Assembly (NCBI RefSeq): GCF_018200035.1
Contig: NZ_CP073581.1
Location: forward strand, 554,501-618,500
DNA length: 64,000 bases
Direction of reading: 5' to 3'
Source of the DNA: Sulfitobacter albidus
Lineage (GTDB): Bacteria; Pseudomonadota; Alphaproteobacteria; Rhodobacterales; Rhodobacteraceae
The notes under the pieces were generated by a model, which worked only from the letters and a program-made list of their open reading frames with translations, was not told the origin of the DNA and did not search any database. The stretch's first letter is position 1, and each line of letters opens with the position of its first letter. A program made the position numbers and the translations under genes. Positions 20,468-29,809 of the stretch are shown here, one piece after another.

Positions 20468-22078
20468 ATGTTGGGACCATCTGCACATAGCGACACTTTC
20501 TCACGCGATAACCTGCCGCCTGTGGATATGTGGCCGGAATTCCGGCTGGAGGCTTTCGACTACCCAGAGCATCTCAACATCGGCGTGGAACTCACCGATA
20601 AGATGGTGGAAAATGGGTTTGGGGATAACACCGCGCTGATCGGTAACGGGCGCCGCCGCACCTACAAGGAACTTGCGGATTGGACCAATCGCCTCGCTCA
20701 CGTGATGGTTGAGGATCTGGGCGTAAGGCCGGGTAATCGCGTGCTTATCCGTTCTGCCAATAATCCGGCGATGGTGGCCTGCTGGCTGGCGGCGACCAAG
20801 GCGGGTGCGGTCGTGGTGAACTCCATGCCGATGCTGCGCGCGGGCGAGTTGGCCGCGATTGTGGACAAGGCCCAGATCACCCATGCGCTTTGCGACACCC
20901 GCCTGATGGACGAACTGGTCGCCTGCGCCAAGACATCCCGTTATCTTACCTCGGTTGTCGGCTTTGACGGCACCTCTAACCATGACGCCGAACTCGACCG
21001 GCTGGCACTTGAAAAACCCGTGCAATTCGACGCGGTGCAGACCGGGCGCGATGACGTGGCGCTGCTGGGCTTCACCTCCGGCACCACGGGCAGTCCGAAG
21101 GCCACGATGCATTTCCACCGCGATCTGATGATCATCGCCGACGGCTACGCCCGTGAGGTGCTGGGCGTGACACCGGACGATGTATTCGTGGGCTCGCCGC
21201 CCTTGGCGTTTACCTTTGGACTTGGTGGTCTGGCGGTGTTCCCGCTGCGCTTTGGCGCCGCCGCGACGCTCTTGGAAAACGCGGCGCCCCCGCAGATGAT
21301 CGAGATCATCCAGAAGTACAAGGCGACCGTGTGCTTTACCGCGCCCACCGCCTACCGCGCGATGTTGCAGGCGATGGAAGAGGGCGCCGATTTGTCCTCT
21401 CTGCGCGCCGCCGTCAGCGCCGGGGAAACGCTGCCCGCCCCTGTCTACGAGGAGTGGAAGGCCAAGACCGGCAAGCCCATGCTCGACGGGATCGGTGCGA
21501 CCGAGATGCTGCATATCTTCATCTCCAACCGCTTTGACGATCACAAACCCGCCTGCACCGGCAAGCCCGTGACAGGCTATGAGGCGCGCATCGTGGGCGA
21601 GGATGGTGCAGAGATGCCGCGCGGCGAGGTCGGGCGGCTGGCCGTGCGCGGGCCGACAGGATGTCGCTATCTCGCCGATGACCGTCAGGCGGCCTATGTC
21701 GCGGGCGGCTGGAACATCACCGGCGATGCCTTCTGGATGGACGACGACGGCTATCTGCATTTTGCCGCGCGCAACGACGATATGATCGTCAGCGCCGGCT
21801 ACAACATTGCGGGCCCCGAGGTAGAGGCGGCGCTGCTGAGCCATCCGGCCGTGACGGAATGTGCCGTGATCGGTGCGCCCGACGAGGCGCGCGGCATGAT
21901 CGTCGAGGCCCATGTCGTCACCGACCACCCCCGCGACGACGCGCTTGTCAAAGCGCTTCAGGAGCACGTCAAAAACACGATCGCCCCTTACAAATATCCG
22001 CGCCGCGTTGTTTTCTGTGACGCGCTGCCAAAGACGCAGACCGGAAAGATCCAGCGGTTTGCCCTTCGCAAAACCTAA
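20468..22078 (+). CDS. 2-aminobenzoate-CoA ligase (AMP-forming)
   Basis: The 536-residue adenylate-forming enzyme activates anthranilate with CoA and ATP, the first pathway step. Motifs seen are the P-loop GFTSGTTGSPKATMHF near residue 198, the GIGATEML motif (A5), ITGDAFWMDDDGYLHFAARND (A7/A8), and the catalytic Lys in LPKTQTGKIQRF near the C-terminus. The N-terminal DNLPPVDMWPEF is characteristic of the benzoate and 2-aminobenzoate ligase group. It starts three bases after the dehydrogenase stop. Benzoate or salicylate cannot be excluded from sequence alone. Confidence 0.82.
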   Translation: MLGPSAHSDTFSRDNLPPVDMWPEFRLEAFDYPEHLNIGVELTDKMVENGFGDNTALIGNGRRRTYKELADWTNRLAHVMVEDLGVRPGNRVLIRSANNPAMVACWLAATKAGAVVVNSMPMLRAGELAAIVDKAQITHALCDTRLMDELVACAKTSRYLTSVVGFDGTSNHDAELDRLALEKPVQFDAVQTGRDDVALLGFTSGTTGSPKATMHFHRDLMIIADGYAREVLGVTPDDVFVGSPPLAFTFGLGGLAVFPLRFGAAATLLENAAPPQMIEIIQKYKATVCFTAPTAYRAMLQAMEEGADLSSLRAAVSAGETLPAPVYEEWKAKTGKPMLDGIGATEMLHIFISNRFDDHKPACTGKPVTGYEARIVGEDGAEMPRGEVGRLAVRGPTGCRYLADDRQAAYVAGGWNITGDAFWMDDDGYLHFAARNDDMIVSAGYNIAGPEVEAALLSHPAVTECAVIGAPDEARGMIVEAHVVTDHPRDDALVKALQEHVKNTIAPYKYPRRVVFCDALPKTQTGKIQRFALRKT

Positions 22079-22117
22079 CGCCCCGTCAGAGGGCACCCCA
22101 TCAACAAGGAGAAACAC

Positions 22118-23266
22118 ATGACACTGAAATCACTCGCTCTTGCGGCTTCCGTGGCCGCACTTGCCACCGGCGCCTTTGCCGACGGGCACGCAAACAAGGT
22201 CAAGGTCGGCATGATCACCACGCTTTCGGGCGGCGGTGCGGGCCTTGGCATCGACGTGCGCGACGGGTTCCTGCTGGCCGTCAAACAAGCCGGCAACGAC
22301 AACCTCGAAGTCGTGATCGAGGATGACCAGCGCGACCCGGCCGTGGCCGTGCAGACGGCGGATAAGTTCATCCAGTCCGAAAAGGTCGATGTGATGACCG
22401 GCATCATCTTTTCCAACCTCGCGATGGCCGTGATCCCCGCCGCACTGGCGCAGGGCAAATTCTACCTCTCGCCCAACGCGGGGCCGTCGCAGCTGGCGGG
22501 CCGGGGCTGTAACCCGAATTATTTCAACGTCGCGTGGCAGAACGATAACCTGCACGAGGCGGCGGGCGCCTATGCCAACACCGCAGGCTACAGCAATTCG
22601 TTCATCCTTGCGCCCAACTATCCCGCCGGGCAGGACGCGCTGACGGGCTACAAGCGTCAGTACGAGGGCGCGCTGGCCGGTGAGCTCTTCACCCAGCTGG
22701 GCCAGACCGACTATGCCTCCGAGATCGCGCAGATCCGCGCGTCGGGTGCCGACAGCGTGTTCTTCTTCCTGCCCGGCGGCATGGGTATTTCCTTTCTCAA
22801 GCAATATGCCGACAGCGGTTTGGATATCCCCGTTGTGGGCCCTGCGTTCAGCTTCGATCAGGGCATCCTGCAAGCCGTGGGCGAGGCCGCGCTGGGCGTG
22901 GTGAACACCTCACAGTGGAACAAGGACATCGACAACCCGACCAATGCCGCCTTTGTCGAGAGCTTTCAGGCGGAATATGGTCGTCTGCCCTCGCTCTATG
23001 CCAGCCAGGGGTTCGATACCGCCAACCTGCTGCTGAGCGCGATGGACAAGGCCTCGGTCACCGATCCGGATGCCTTCCGCGCGGCGCTGAAGGAGGCGGA
23101 TTTTGACAGCACACGTGGCGATTTTCAATTCGGCAACAACCATCACCCGATTCAGGACATCTACGTGCGCGAGGTTGTGCAGGAAGGTGACGTATTCACC
23201 AACAAGATCATCGGCGTGGCCCTTGAAGACCATCAGGACGCCTATGCGTCCGAGTGCAAGATGTGA
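22118..23266 (+). CDS. ABC transporter substrate-binding protein, branched-chain amino acid type
   Basis: A signal peptide (MTLKSLALAASVAALATGAFA) precedes a Leu/Ile/Val-binding-protein-type fold (VKVGMITTLSGGGAGLGID, ASQGFDTANLLLSAMDKA). The 382-residue periplasmic protein would capture the substrate for the LivHMGF-type importer that follows; anthranilate or a related aromatic is the expected ligand. A perfect AAGGAG ribosome site precedes the ATG. A strong hairpin follows the stop, consistent with higher expression of the binding protein than of the membrane parts. Confidence 0.87.
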   Translation: MTLKSLALAASVAALATGAFADGHANKVKVGMITTLSGGGAGLGIDVRDGFLLAVKQAGNDNLEVVIEDDQRDPAVAVQTADKFIQSEKVDVMTGIIFSNLAMAVIPAALAQGKFYLSPNAGPSQLAGRGCNPNYFNVAWQNDNLHEAAGAYANTAGYSNSFILAPNYPAGQDALTGYKRQYEGALAGELFTQLGQTDYASEIAQIRASGADSVFFFLPGGMGISFLKQYADSGLDIPVVGPAFSFDQGILQAVGEAALGVVNTSQWNKDIDNPTNAAFVESFQAEYGRLPSLYASQGFDTANLLLSAMDKASVTDPDAFRAALKEADFDSTRGDFQFGNNHHPIQDIYVREVVQEGDVFTNKIIGVALEDHQDAYASECKM

Positions 23267-23272
23267 TTTAGG

Positions 23273-23300
23273 CGGGGCGGCCCCGCGCCGCCCCGGTTTT
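23273..23300 (+). terminator. Hairpin between binding protein and permease genes
   Basis: CGGGGCGG (23273-23280) pairs with CCGCCCCG (23288-23295) around a 7-base loop and is followed by GG and four T. This may be a partial terminator or an mRNA-stabilising stem after the binding-protein gene. Confidence 0.6.
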
Positions 23301-23352
23301 CCACGGCCCGACGCGCCCCACGGGCGCCCGGATTCCCCATGCGGAGGCTGAC

Positions 23353-24273
23353 ATGTCCCTGATCCTATTCGCCGAACAGGTGCTGAACGGGCTACAGTAC
23401 GGCGTGATGCTGTTCCTGATGGCCGCCGGCCTCACGCTGGTGTTCGGCGTGATGGGGCTGATCAATCTGGCGCATGGATCATTGTTCATGGTCGGCGCCT
23501 TTGCGGCGGCGGCGGTGGCGGGGGCCACTGGATCGTTTGCGCTGGCGCTTATCGCGGCGCTTGCGGCGGCGGCGGCGGCGGGTGCGCTGGTGGAGCTGCT
23601 GGTGATCCGGCGATTGTACGACCGCGATCACCTCGATCAGGTGCTGGCAACCTTTGCGCTGATCCTGATCTTTTCCGAAGGGACGCGCTGGATCTTTGGC
23701 TCCTTTCCTTTGTACCTCAATATTCCGTCGGCGCTTTCCGGGCCAATCGCGCTGCCCGGCGGCATCCAGTATCCGCTTTACCGGCTGACGTTGATCGGTA
23801 TCGGGTTGGCGGTGGCGGTGGGCCTCTGGGCGCTGATCGCCAAGACGCGGCTGGGCATCCAGATCCAGGCCGGTGAGGCCGACCGCGAGATGATCGCCGC
23901 CCTCGGGGTCGATATCTCAAAGCTCTATACAATCGTGTTTGCGCTGGGCGCGGCGCTGGCGGGGCTTGCCGGTGCGCTGGTGGGGGCGATCCAATCGGTG
24001 CAGGTCGGCATGGGCGAGCCCGTGTTGATCGTGGCCTTCGTGGTGATCGTGATCGGCGGCATCGGCTCGATCAAGGGGGCGCTGGTGGGCGCGATCCTTG
24101 TGGGGCTGACCGACACGCTGGGCGGTGTGCTGCTGCCTGAGCTGTTCAAGCTATTCCTCGACAATTCCGCCGCCAGCTCCGTCGGCTCGGCGCTGGCGTC
24201 GATGCTGATCTATATCCTCATGGCCGCCGTGCTCATCTGGAAACCCACCGGATTGTTCGGAGCACGCGCATGA
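23353..24273 (+). CDS. ABC transporter permease, LivH type
   Basis: The 306-residue integral membrane protein of the LivH family is strongly hydrophobic throughout, with the conserved early segment GLTLVFGVMGLINLAHGSLFM and the EAA-like GEADREMIAALGVDISKLYTIVF. GGAGG lies nine bases before the ATG. It overlaps the LivM-type gene by four bases, and the two should form the channel heterodimer of the importer. Confidence 0.88.
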   Translation: MSLILFAEQVLNGLQYGVMLFLMAAGLTLVFGVMGLINLAHGSLFMVGAFAAAAVAGATGSFALALIAALAAAAAAGALVELLVIRRLYDRDHLDQVLATFALILIFSEGTRWIFGSFPLYLNIPSALSGPIALPGGIQYPLYRLTLIGIGLAVAVGLWALIAKTRLGIQIQAGEADREMIAALGVDISKLYTIVFALGAALAGLAGALVGAIQSVQVGMGEPVLIVAFVVIVIGGIGSIKGALVGAILVGLTDTLGGVLLPELFKLFLDNSAASSVGSALASMLIYILMAAVLIWKPTGLFGARA

Positions 24274-25253
24274 GCCGGGAAAGCCTTTTCAACGCCGCCG
24301 TCCTTTTGGGCCTCATCGCCTTTCCGCTCTGGGCGTGGAGCGTGGACGAGCCGTTCATGATCACGCTGGCGACCAAGGCGGCGATCCTCGCGCTTGCGGG
24401 CGTTGGCCTCAACATTGCGCTGGGTCTTGGCGGGCTGGTAAGTTTCGGCCACGCCACGTTTTTTGGCATCGGCGGCTACGCCATGGGGGTGCTGGCCAGC
24501 CACGCGCAGGTGTTCGATCCGATCTTCACCCAGCCGTTCGTGTTCGAGGGCAGCAAATCCATGCCGGTGATCTGGCTGTTCGCCATCGTGTTCTCGGGCC
24601 TCGCGGCGCTGGCGATTGGGGCGGTCAGCCTGCGCACCTCGGGCGTGTATTTCATCATGATCACGCTCGCCTTTGGGCAGATGTTTTACTATTTCACCAT
24701 CAGCTGGCCCGCCTACGGGGGCGAGGACGGGCTGTCGATCTACGTGCGCAACGGGTTTCCGGGGCTCAACACGCTAGACCCGATCCAGTTCTACGCGATC
24801 TGTTTCACGATCCTCGCGCTGGTGCTGCTGTTCAACGCGCGGCTCGCGCGCTCGGCCTTTGGGCTGGCGCTGAACGCCGCGCGGCAATCGCCCATGCGGG
24901 TCGAAACGGTGGGGCTGAACCCCTACCGCCTGCGGCTCGTCGCCTTCGTGATCTCGGGCATGATCACCGGGCTTGCGGGCGCGCTTTTTGCCGATCTCAA
25001 CCGCTTTGTCACGCCGTCGATGTTCAGCTGGCATCTGTCGGGCGAGCTGATCGTGTTCATCATTATCGGCGGCACCGCGCGGCTGCTGGGTCCGGTGGTC
25101 GGCGCCGTGGTGTTTGTGGGGCTTGAGCAGGTGCTGGGCGGGCTGTCGGACTATTGGCACATCTATCTGGGGCTTCTCCTGCTGTTCATCGTGCTCTTTG
25201 CGCGCGGCGGCATCATCGGCGGTATCGCCGGACGGGAGGCCGCGCATGAGTGA
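24270..25253 (+). CDS. ABC transporter permease, LivM type
   Basis: The 327-residue LivM-family permease has many membrane segments, including the family-typical LVSFGHATFFGIGGYAMG and the cytoplasmic loop SPMRVETVGLNPYRLRLVAFVISG. It overlaps the upstream LivH-type gene and the downstream ATPase gene (by eight bases). It is paired with the LivH-type subunit for uptake of the aromatic acid. Confidence 0.88.
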   Translation: MSRESLFNAAVLLGLIAFPLWAWSVDEPFMITLATKAAILALAGVGLNIALGLGGLVSFGHATFFGIGGYAMGVLASHAQVFDPIFTQPFVFEGSKSMPVIWLFAIVFSGLAALAIGAVSLRTSGVYFIMITLAFGQMFYYFTISWPAYGGEDGLSIYVRNGFPGLNTLDPIQFYAICFTILALVLLFNARLARSAFGLALNAARQSPMRVETVGLNPYRLRLVAFVISGMITGLAGALFADLNRFVTPSMFSWHLSGELIVFIIIGGTARLLGPVVGAVVFVGLEQVLGGLSDYWHIYLGLLLLFIVLFARGGIIGGIAGREAAHE

Positions 25254-25995
25254 TCCGATCCTGCAAACCCGTGGCATCAGCAAGACATTCGGCGCGCTGA
25301 AGGCCAGCAATGACATCTCGCTCGATCTGCGCGCGGGCGAAATCCACGCGCTGATCGGCCCCAACGGCGCGGGCAAATCCACGCTGATCAAACAGATCGC
25401 GGGCGGCCTCGCGCCCGACAGCGGCAGCGTGTGGCTGGGCGGTGAGGATGTGACCGCGCTCACCACGCCCGAGCGGGCGCGCAGCGGTCTGGGCCGCACC
25501 TTCCAGATCTCTGAGCTGGCGATGGAAGATACGGTTCTGCAAAACGCGACGCTGGGCGCGCTGGGGGCAGGGGCCTCGCCCTACAGCTTTTGGCAGCGCG
25601 CGCTGGGGCGCGGCGATCTGACGGAGGTGGCCCGCGCCGCCCTCGACCGTGTGGGGCTGGCGGAGAAGGCGCAAACCCGCACGTCAGAGCTGTCGCACGG
25701 GGAGCGGCGCCAGCTGGAGGTCGCCGTGGCGCTGACGCTCAAACCCCGGGCGTTCGTGATGGACGAGCCGATGGCGGGGCTGGGCACCGAAGGGTCGAAA
25801 ACCATGACCGGTTTTCTCGACAGCCTGCGCGCCGAAGCGCCCATTCTGCTGGTCGAGCATGACATGGACGCGGTGTTCGCGCTGGCCGACCGCATCAGCG
25901 TGCTGGTCTACGGCGCAATCATCGCCACCGGCACCGTGGAGGAGATCCGCGCCAACGCGGACGTGCGCGCGGCCTATCTGGGGGATGACGCATGA
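25246..25995 (+). CDS. ABC transporter ATPase, LivG type
   Basis: The 249-residue ATPase shows Walker A GPNGAGKST, the signature ELSHGERRQLEVA, and Walker B FVMDEPMAGLG. It has a LivG-like length and a C-terminal tail ending DVRAAYLGDDA. It powers the importer together with the LivF-type ATPase, whose start overlaps its stop. Confidence 0.9.
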   Translation: MSDPILQTRGISKTFGALKASNDISLDLRAGEIHALIGPNGAGKSTLIKQIAGGLAPDSGSVWLGGEDVTALTTPERARSGLGRTFQISELAMEDTVLQNATLGALGAGASPYSFWQRALGRGDLTEVARAALDRVGLAEKAQTRTSELSHGERRQLEVAVALTLKPRAFVMDEPMAGLGTEGSKTMTGFLDSLRAEAPILLVEHDMDAVFALADRISVLVYGAIIATGTVEEIRANADVRAAYLGDDA

Positions 25996-26678
25996 GCCTG
26001 CTGACGCTGGAGACTGTTACCGCCTCATACGGCGCATCGCAGGCGCTGTTTGGCGTGTCCCTGCAGGTGGGCGAGGGCGAGGTGCTGGCCCTGATGGGGC
26101 GCAATGGCATGGGCAAATCCACAACGATCAAGACGATCTGCCGCCTGCTACCCGCCGCTGGGACGCTGGAATTCGACGGCCAGAACCTCAGCCGCCTGCC
26201 TGCGCACCGCGCCGCCCGTTTGGGTCTGGGGCTGGTGCCGGAGGGGCGCCGATGCTTTGCCCCGCTGACGGTGTGGGAAAACCTGCACGCCGCCGCCCGC
26301 CCCGGGGCGTGGGATGCGGCCAAGGTGGCGCAGCTGTTCCCCCGGCTGGCAGAGCGCCGCGATCAGGTGGCCGGATCGCTGTCGGGGGGCGAGCAGCAGA
26401 TGCTCGCAATCGGCCGCGCGCTGATGACGAACCCGCGCCTGCTGATCCTCGATGAGGCGACCGAAGGGCTCGCCCCGCTGGTGCGCCAAGAGATCTGGGA
26501 CGCCATCGCCCTGCTGAAACGGGACACGGGCATGGCGATCCTTGTGGTGGACAAATCCCTGCGCGAACTGGGCAGCATCGCCGACCGCGCCGTGATCCTC
26601 GAGCGCGGGCGCGACGTTTGGCAAGGTGCGATGGCCGATCTGGATGAGGCCACCACAACGCAATATCTGGGCGTCTGA
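25992..26678 (+). CDS. ABC transporter ATPase, LivF type
   Basis: The 228-residue ATPase has Walker A GRNGMGKST, signature LSGGEQQMLAIGRAL, Walker B LLILDEATEGLAP and a C-terminal EATTTQYLGV typical of LivF. It completes a five-component importer with the binding protein, two permeases and LivG-type ATPase. The next gene starts one base after its stop. Confidence 0.9.
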   Translation: MSLLTLETVTASYGASQALFGVSLQVGEGEVLALMGRNGMGKSTTIKTICRLLPAAGTLEFDGQNLSRLPAHRAARLGLGLVPEGRRCFAPLTVWENLHAAARPGAWDAAKVAQLFPRLAERRDQVAGSLSGGEQQMLAIGRALMTNPRLLILDEATEGLAPLVRQEIWDAIALLKRDTGMAILVVDKSLRELGSIADRAVILERGRDVWQGAMADLDEATTTQYLGV

Positions 26679-26679
26679 C

Positions 26680-27087
26680 ATGGCCTTCGACTTTCCCCAA
26701 AAGGTGCTGTTCAAGCACTGCGATCCGGCCGGCATCGTGTTTTATCCCCGCTATTTCGAGATGATCAACGACTGCGTCGAGGCGTTTTTCAGCGATGTGA
26801 TCGGCGTGCCCTTCGAGGTGCTGTTGCGTGACGGCGGCGTGCCCACGGCGGAGATCGCGGTAAAATTCCGCGCGCCGTCGCGCCACGGTGACCGGCTGAT
26901 CCTCAGCCTTGAGCCGGTGACACTTACGCCCAAAAGCTTTGCGCTGAAAATCACCGCAACCTGCGCGGGCGAGGTCCGCTTTGTCTCTGACTCCACCCTT
27001 GTTTACGTCGGCTCCGACGGGCGCGCCGCCCCCTGGCCCGACGCCATTCTGACCCCCCTCATTCAATTCAGCGAGGACACACCATGA
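26680..27087 (+). CDS. Hotdog-fold acyl-CoA thioesterase, 4-hydroxybenzoyl-CoA type
   Basis: The 135-residue protein starts with FPQKVLFKHCDPAGIVFYPRYF, the active-site segment of 4HBT-type thioesterases with Asp in DPAG. It probably hydrolyses an aromatic or alicyclic CoA ester, perhaps freeing CoA from dead-end intermediates of the anthranilate route. The ATG at 26680 was chosen for its spacing after the LivF stop and for the conserved N-terminus. Its stop overlaps the RidA gene (ATGA). Confidence 0.85.
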   Translation: MAFDFPQKVLFKHCDPAGIVFYPRYFEMINDCVEAFFSDVIGVPFEVLLRDGGVPTAEIAVKFRAPSRHGDRLILSLEPVTLTPKSFALKITATCAGEVRFVSDSTLVYVGSDGRAAPWPDAILTPLIQFSEDTP

Positions 27088-27482
27088 GCCACCAGATCAT
27101 CCAGCCCGAAGGCTGGGCGCCCGCCAAAGGCTACGCCAACGGCGTGCTGACCGAGGACGGCACGCTGTATGTCGGCGGCCAGATCGGCTGGACCGCGCAG
27201 CAGACGTTTGAGGCGCATGATTTCATCGGCCAGATGGAGCAGGCGCTGAAGAATATCGTCGCCGTGGTCGAGGCCGCGGGTGGCGTGCCCGCCGATATCG
27301 TGCGGCTGACGTGGTTCGTGACGTCCAAGAAAACCTACCTCGCCCACCAGCGCGAAATCGGCGAAGTCTACCGCCGCGTGATCGGGCGCAGCTTTCCGGC
27401 GATGTCGATGCTGGTGGTGTCGGAGCTGGTCGAGGATGAGGCATTGCTTGAGATCGAGGCGACGGCAAAGATCGCGCGCTGA
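27084..27482 (+). CDS. RidA-family enamine/imine deaminase
   Basis: The 132-residue protein is of the RidA/YjgF/UK114 family: the N-terminal G-Y segment AKGYANGV, GGQIGW, and the C-terminal LLEIEATAKIA with the expected Glu. RidA-like proteins hydrolyse reactive enamines or imines. The product of 2-aminobenzoyl-CoA monooxygenase/reductase is a cyclic enamine, so a pathway role in deamination is plausible; this is inference. It is coupled to the thioesterase by an ATGA overlap. Confidence 0.85.
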   Translation: MSHQIIQPEGWAPAKGYANGVLTEDGTLYVGGQIGWTAQQTFEAHDFIGQMEQALKNIVAVVEAAGGVPADIVRLTWFVTSKKTYLAHQREIGEVYRRVIGRSFPAMSMLVVSELVEDEALLEIEATAKIAR

Positions 27483-27536
27483 GCCCTTGCGCGCGGGGCG
27501 CTTGCCGGTCAGACTTTACCTGACAGGAGAGCCGCC

Positions 27537-28991
27537 ATGACCATTCGCCCCCTCGACGTTGATCCCTCCCACTGCCTGATTGGCGGTATCTGGGGCCCCT
27601 GTGCCTCGGGCGGAACGCTGCCGTTGATTGATCCGTCCGACGGGCAGACCCTGTGCCGGATCGCGGCGGGCAGGGCGGAGGATATCGACCGCGCCGTGGC
27701 CGCCGCGCGGGCGGCGTTCGACGGGGCGTGGGGCCGCATGACCGCGCCGGAGCGGGGGCGTATCCTGCACCGTCTGGGCGCGCTGGTGCTGGAGCATACG
27801 GACACGCTCGCCGCCCTTGAGGCCGAGGACGTGGGCAAGCCCCTGTCGCAGGCGCGCGCGGATGTGATCGCGCTGGCGCGCTACATGGAGTTCTACGCAG
27901 GCGCGGTGGACAAGCTGCACGGCACCACGATCCCTTATCTGCAAGGCTATACCGTCTACACCCTGCGTGAGCCTCACGGGGTGACCGGGCATATCGTGCC
28001 GTGGAATTACCCGATGCAGATCATCGGGCGCTCGGTCGGGGCGGCGTTGGCGGCGGGCAATGCCTGCGTGCTGAAACCCGCCGAAGAGGCCTGCCTGACC
28101 GCGCTCGCCTTTGGCGAGCTGGCGCAGCGCGCGGGGCTGCCTGCGGGGGCGCTCAATATCGTGCCGGGCAGGGGGGACGAGGCCGGTGCCGCGCTGAGCG
28201 GGCATGCGGGCGTCGATCATATTTCCTTTACAGGATCGGTGGTTACGGGGCGCGCGGTGCAGACGGCGGCGGCGCAGCATGTGGTGCCCGTCACGCTGGA
28301 GCTGGGAGGCAAATCCCCGCAGCTGGTGTTCGACGATGCGGATATCGACGCGGCGCTGCCGTTTCTGGTCAACGCAGGGATTCAGAACGCCGGGCAGACG
28401 TGTTCGGCATCGTCGCGCATTCTGGTGCAGCGGGGCGTCTACGGTGAGGTTTGCGCGCGTATGGCCGAACGCTACGCCGCCCTGCGCGCGGGCCCCGCGA
28501 TGCAGGATCTGGACCTTGGACCCGTTGTTTCCAAACGACAAAAAGAGATCATCGAGGGCCATATCGCCAAAGCCGGCGATCTGACCCTGCTGGCCGAGGG
28601 GCAGGTGATCGACGCAGCGCCCGCGGGCGGCGCCTATGTGGCGCCCCGGCTCTATGAGGGGGTGCCCCCGGATCATCCGCTGGCGCAGGAAGAGATATTT
28701 GGCCCCGTGCAGGTGCTGATCCCCTTCGAGGATGAGGCCGAGGCGGTGGCGATTGCGAATGGCACGGAGTACGGGCTGGTCGCCTCGGTCTGGACGCGGG
28801 ACGGGGCGCGGCAGATGCGGCTGGCGCGGGCGCTGCGGGCGGGTCAGGTGTTTCTGAACAACTACGGTGCCGGCGGCGGGGTGGAGCTGCCGTTTGGGGG
28901 TGCGGGCCTGTCGGGACACGGGCGCGAAAAGGGGTTCGAGGCGCTCTACGGCTTCACCGCGCTCAAGACCGTGGCGGCGCATCATGGCTAG
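27537..28991 (+). CDS. NAD(P)-dependent aldehyde dehydrogenase
   Basis: The 484-residue aldehyde dehydrogenase superfamily member has Asn157 in VPWNYPM, Glu255 in LELGGKSP, and the nucleophile Cys289 in NAGQTCSAS, so it is expected to be active. ACAGGAGAGCC provides a ribosome site. It follows the RidA gene after 54 bases and may belong to the same operon. The sequence resembles betaine/hydroxymuconic semialdehyde dehydrogenases broadly; the substrate could be a semialdehyde from ring opening, but this cannot be decided. Confidence 0.82.
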   Translation: MTIRPLDVDPSHCLIGGIWGPCASGGTLPLIDPSDGQTLCRIAAGRAEDIDRAVAAARAAFDGAWGRMTAPERGRILHRLGALVLEHTDTLAALEAEDVGKPLSQARADVIALARYMEFYAGAVDKLHGTTIPYLQGYTVYTLREPHGVTGHIVPWNYPMQIIGRSVGAALAAGNACVLKPAEEACLTALAFGELAQRAGLPAGALNIVPGRGDEAGAALSGHAGVDHISFTGSVVTGRAVQTAAAQHVVPVTLELGGKSPQLVFDDADIDAALPFLVNAGIQNAGQTCSASSRILVQRGVYGEVCARMAERYAALRAGPAMQDLDLGPVVSKRQKEIIEGHIAKAGDLTLLAEGQVIDAAPAGGAYVAPRLYEGVPPDHPLAQEEIFGPVQVLIPFEDEAEAVAIANGTEYGLVASVWTRDGARQMRLARALRAGQVFLNNYGAGGGVELPFGGAGLSGHGREKGFEALYGFTALKTVAAHHG

Positions 28992-29000
28992 GAAAACAGG

Positions 29001-29039
29001 GTACACCGGGCGTACACACGCCGTGCACCGGGCGTGCAC
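29001..29039. repeat. Two tandem 17-bp palindromic repeats
   Basis: GTACACCGGGCGTACAC (29001-29017) and GTGCACCGGGCGTGCAC (29023-29039) share 15 of 17 bases with a 22-bp period. Each has inverted-repeat ends (GTRCAC or GTRYAC) around CGGGC. They lie between the aldehyde dehydrogenase stop and the SDR start. Confidence 0.65.
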
Positions 29040-29071
29040 CGACGGGTGCAGCGGTGAAAGGGAGGGATCAC

Positions 29072-29809
29072 ATGCGGCTTGAAGGGAAAACGGCGATCGT
29101 CACGGGCGGTGCGCAGGGGTTCGGAGAGGGGATCGTGCGCAAATTCGTGGCCGAGGGCGCGCGGGTTCTGATCGCGGATCTGAACGACGCCGGCGCGCTG
29201 GCCGCCGAACTGCCCGGCACGACCACCACGCGGACGGATGTGGCCGACGCGGCCTCGGTCGACGCGATGGTCGGCGCGGCGATGGACGCCTGGGGGCGCA
29301 TCGACATTGTCGTCAACAACGCGGGCACGACCCATTTGCCGACCCCCCTAGCCGAGGTCAGCGAAGCGGATTTTGACCGGGTGTTCGCGGTGAACTGCAA
29401 GTCGATCTATCTGATCGCCCGTGCGGTGGTGCCGGGGATGCAGGCGGCGGGCAGCGGCGTGATCCTGAACGTGTCGTCAACGGCGGGGCTCAGCCCGCGT
29501 CCAAACCTCAACTGGTACAATGCCTCAAAGGGCTGGGTGAACACGGCGACCAAGACGATGGCGGTGGAACTGGCGCCCTCGGGTATCCGGGTGAACGCGC
29601 TCAACCCCGTGGCGGGGGAGACGCCGCTGTTGAAGTCCTTTATGGGGGAGGACACGCCAGAGGTGCGCGCCAAGTTCCTCGCCACCATCCCGCTGGGCCG
29701 GTTTTCGACGGCGCAGGACATGGGCAACGCCGCGTGTTTCCTGTGCTCGGACGAGGCGAGCATGATCACCGGCACGCTGATGGAAGTCGACGGCGGGCGC
29801 TGCATCTGA
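29072..29809 (+). CDS. Short-chain dehydrogenase/reductase
   Basis: The 245-residue classical SDR has TGGAQGFG at the cofactor site, NNAG in VVNNAGTTH, Ser in NVSSTAG and YNASK as the catalytic Tyr-Lys. GGGAGGG precedes the ATG at 29072. It is the last gene of the region and lies 80 bases after the aldehyde dehydrogenase, with the tandem repeats between them. It could oxidise an alicyclic alcohol in the same pathway or serve a separate alcohol-aldehyde pair; sequence alone does not say. Confidence 0.8.
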   Translation: MRLEGKTAIVTGGAQGFGEGIVRKFVAEGARVLIADLNDAGALAAELPGTTTTRTDVADAASVDAMVGAAMDAWGRIDIVVNNAGTTHLPTPLAEVSEADFDRVFAVNCKSIYLIARAVVPGMQAAGSGVILNVSSTAGLSPRPNLNWYNASKGWVNTATKTMAVELAPSGIRVNALNPVAGETPLLKSFMGEDTPEVRAKFLATIPLGRFSTAQDMGNAACFLCSDEASMITGTLMEVDGGRCI

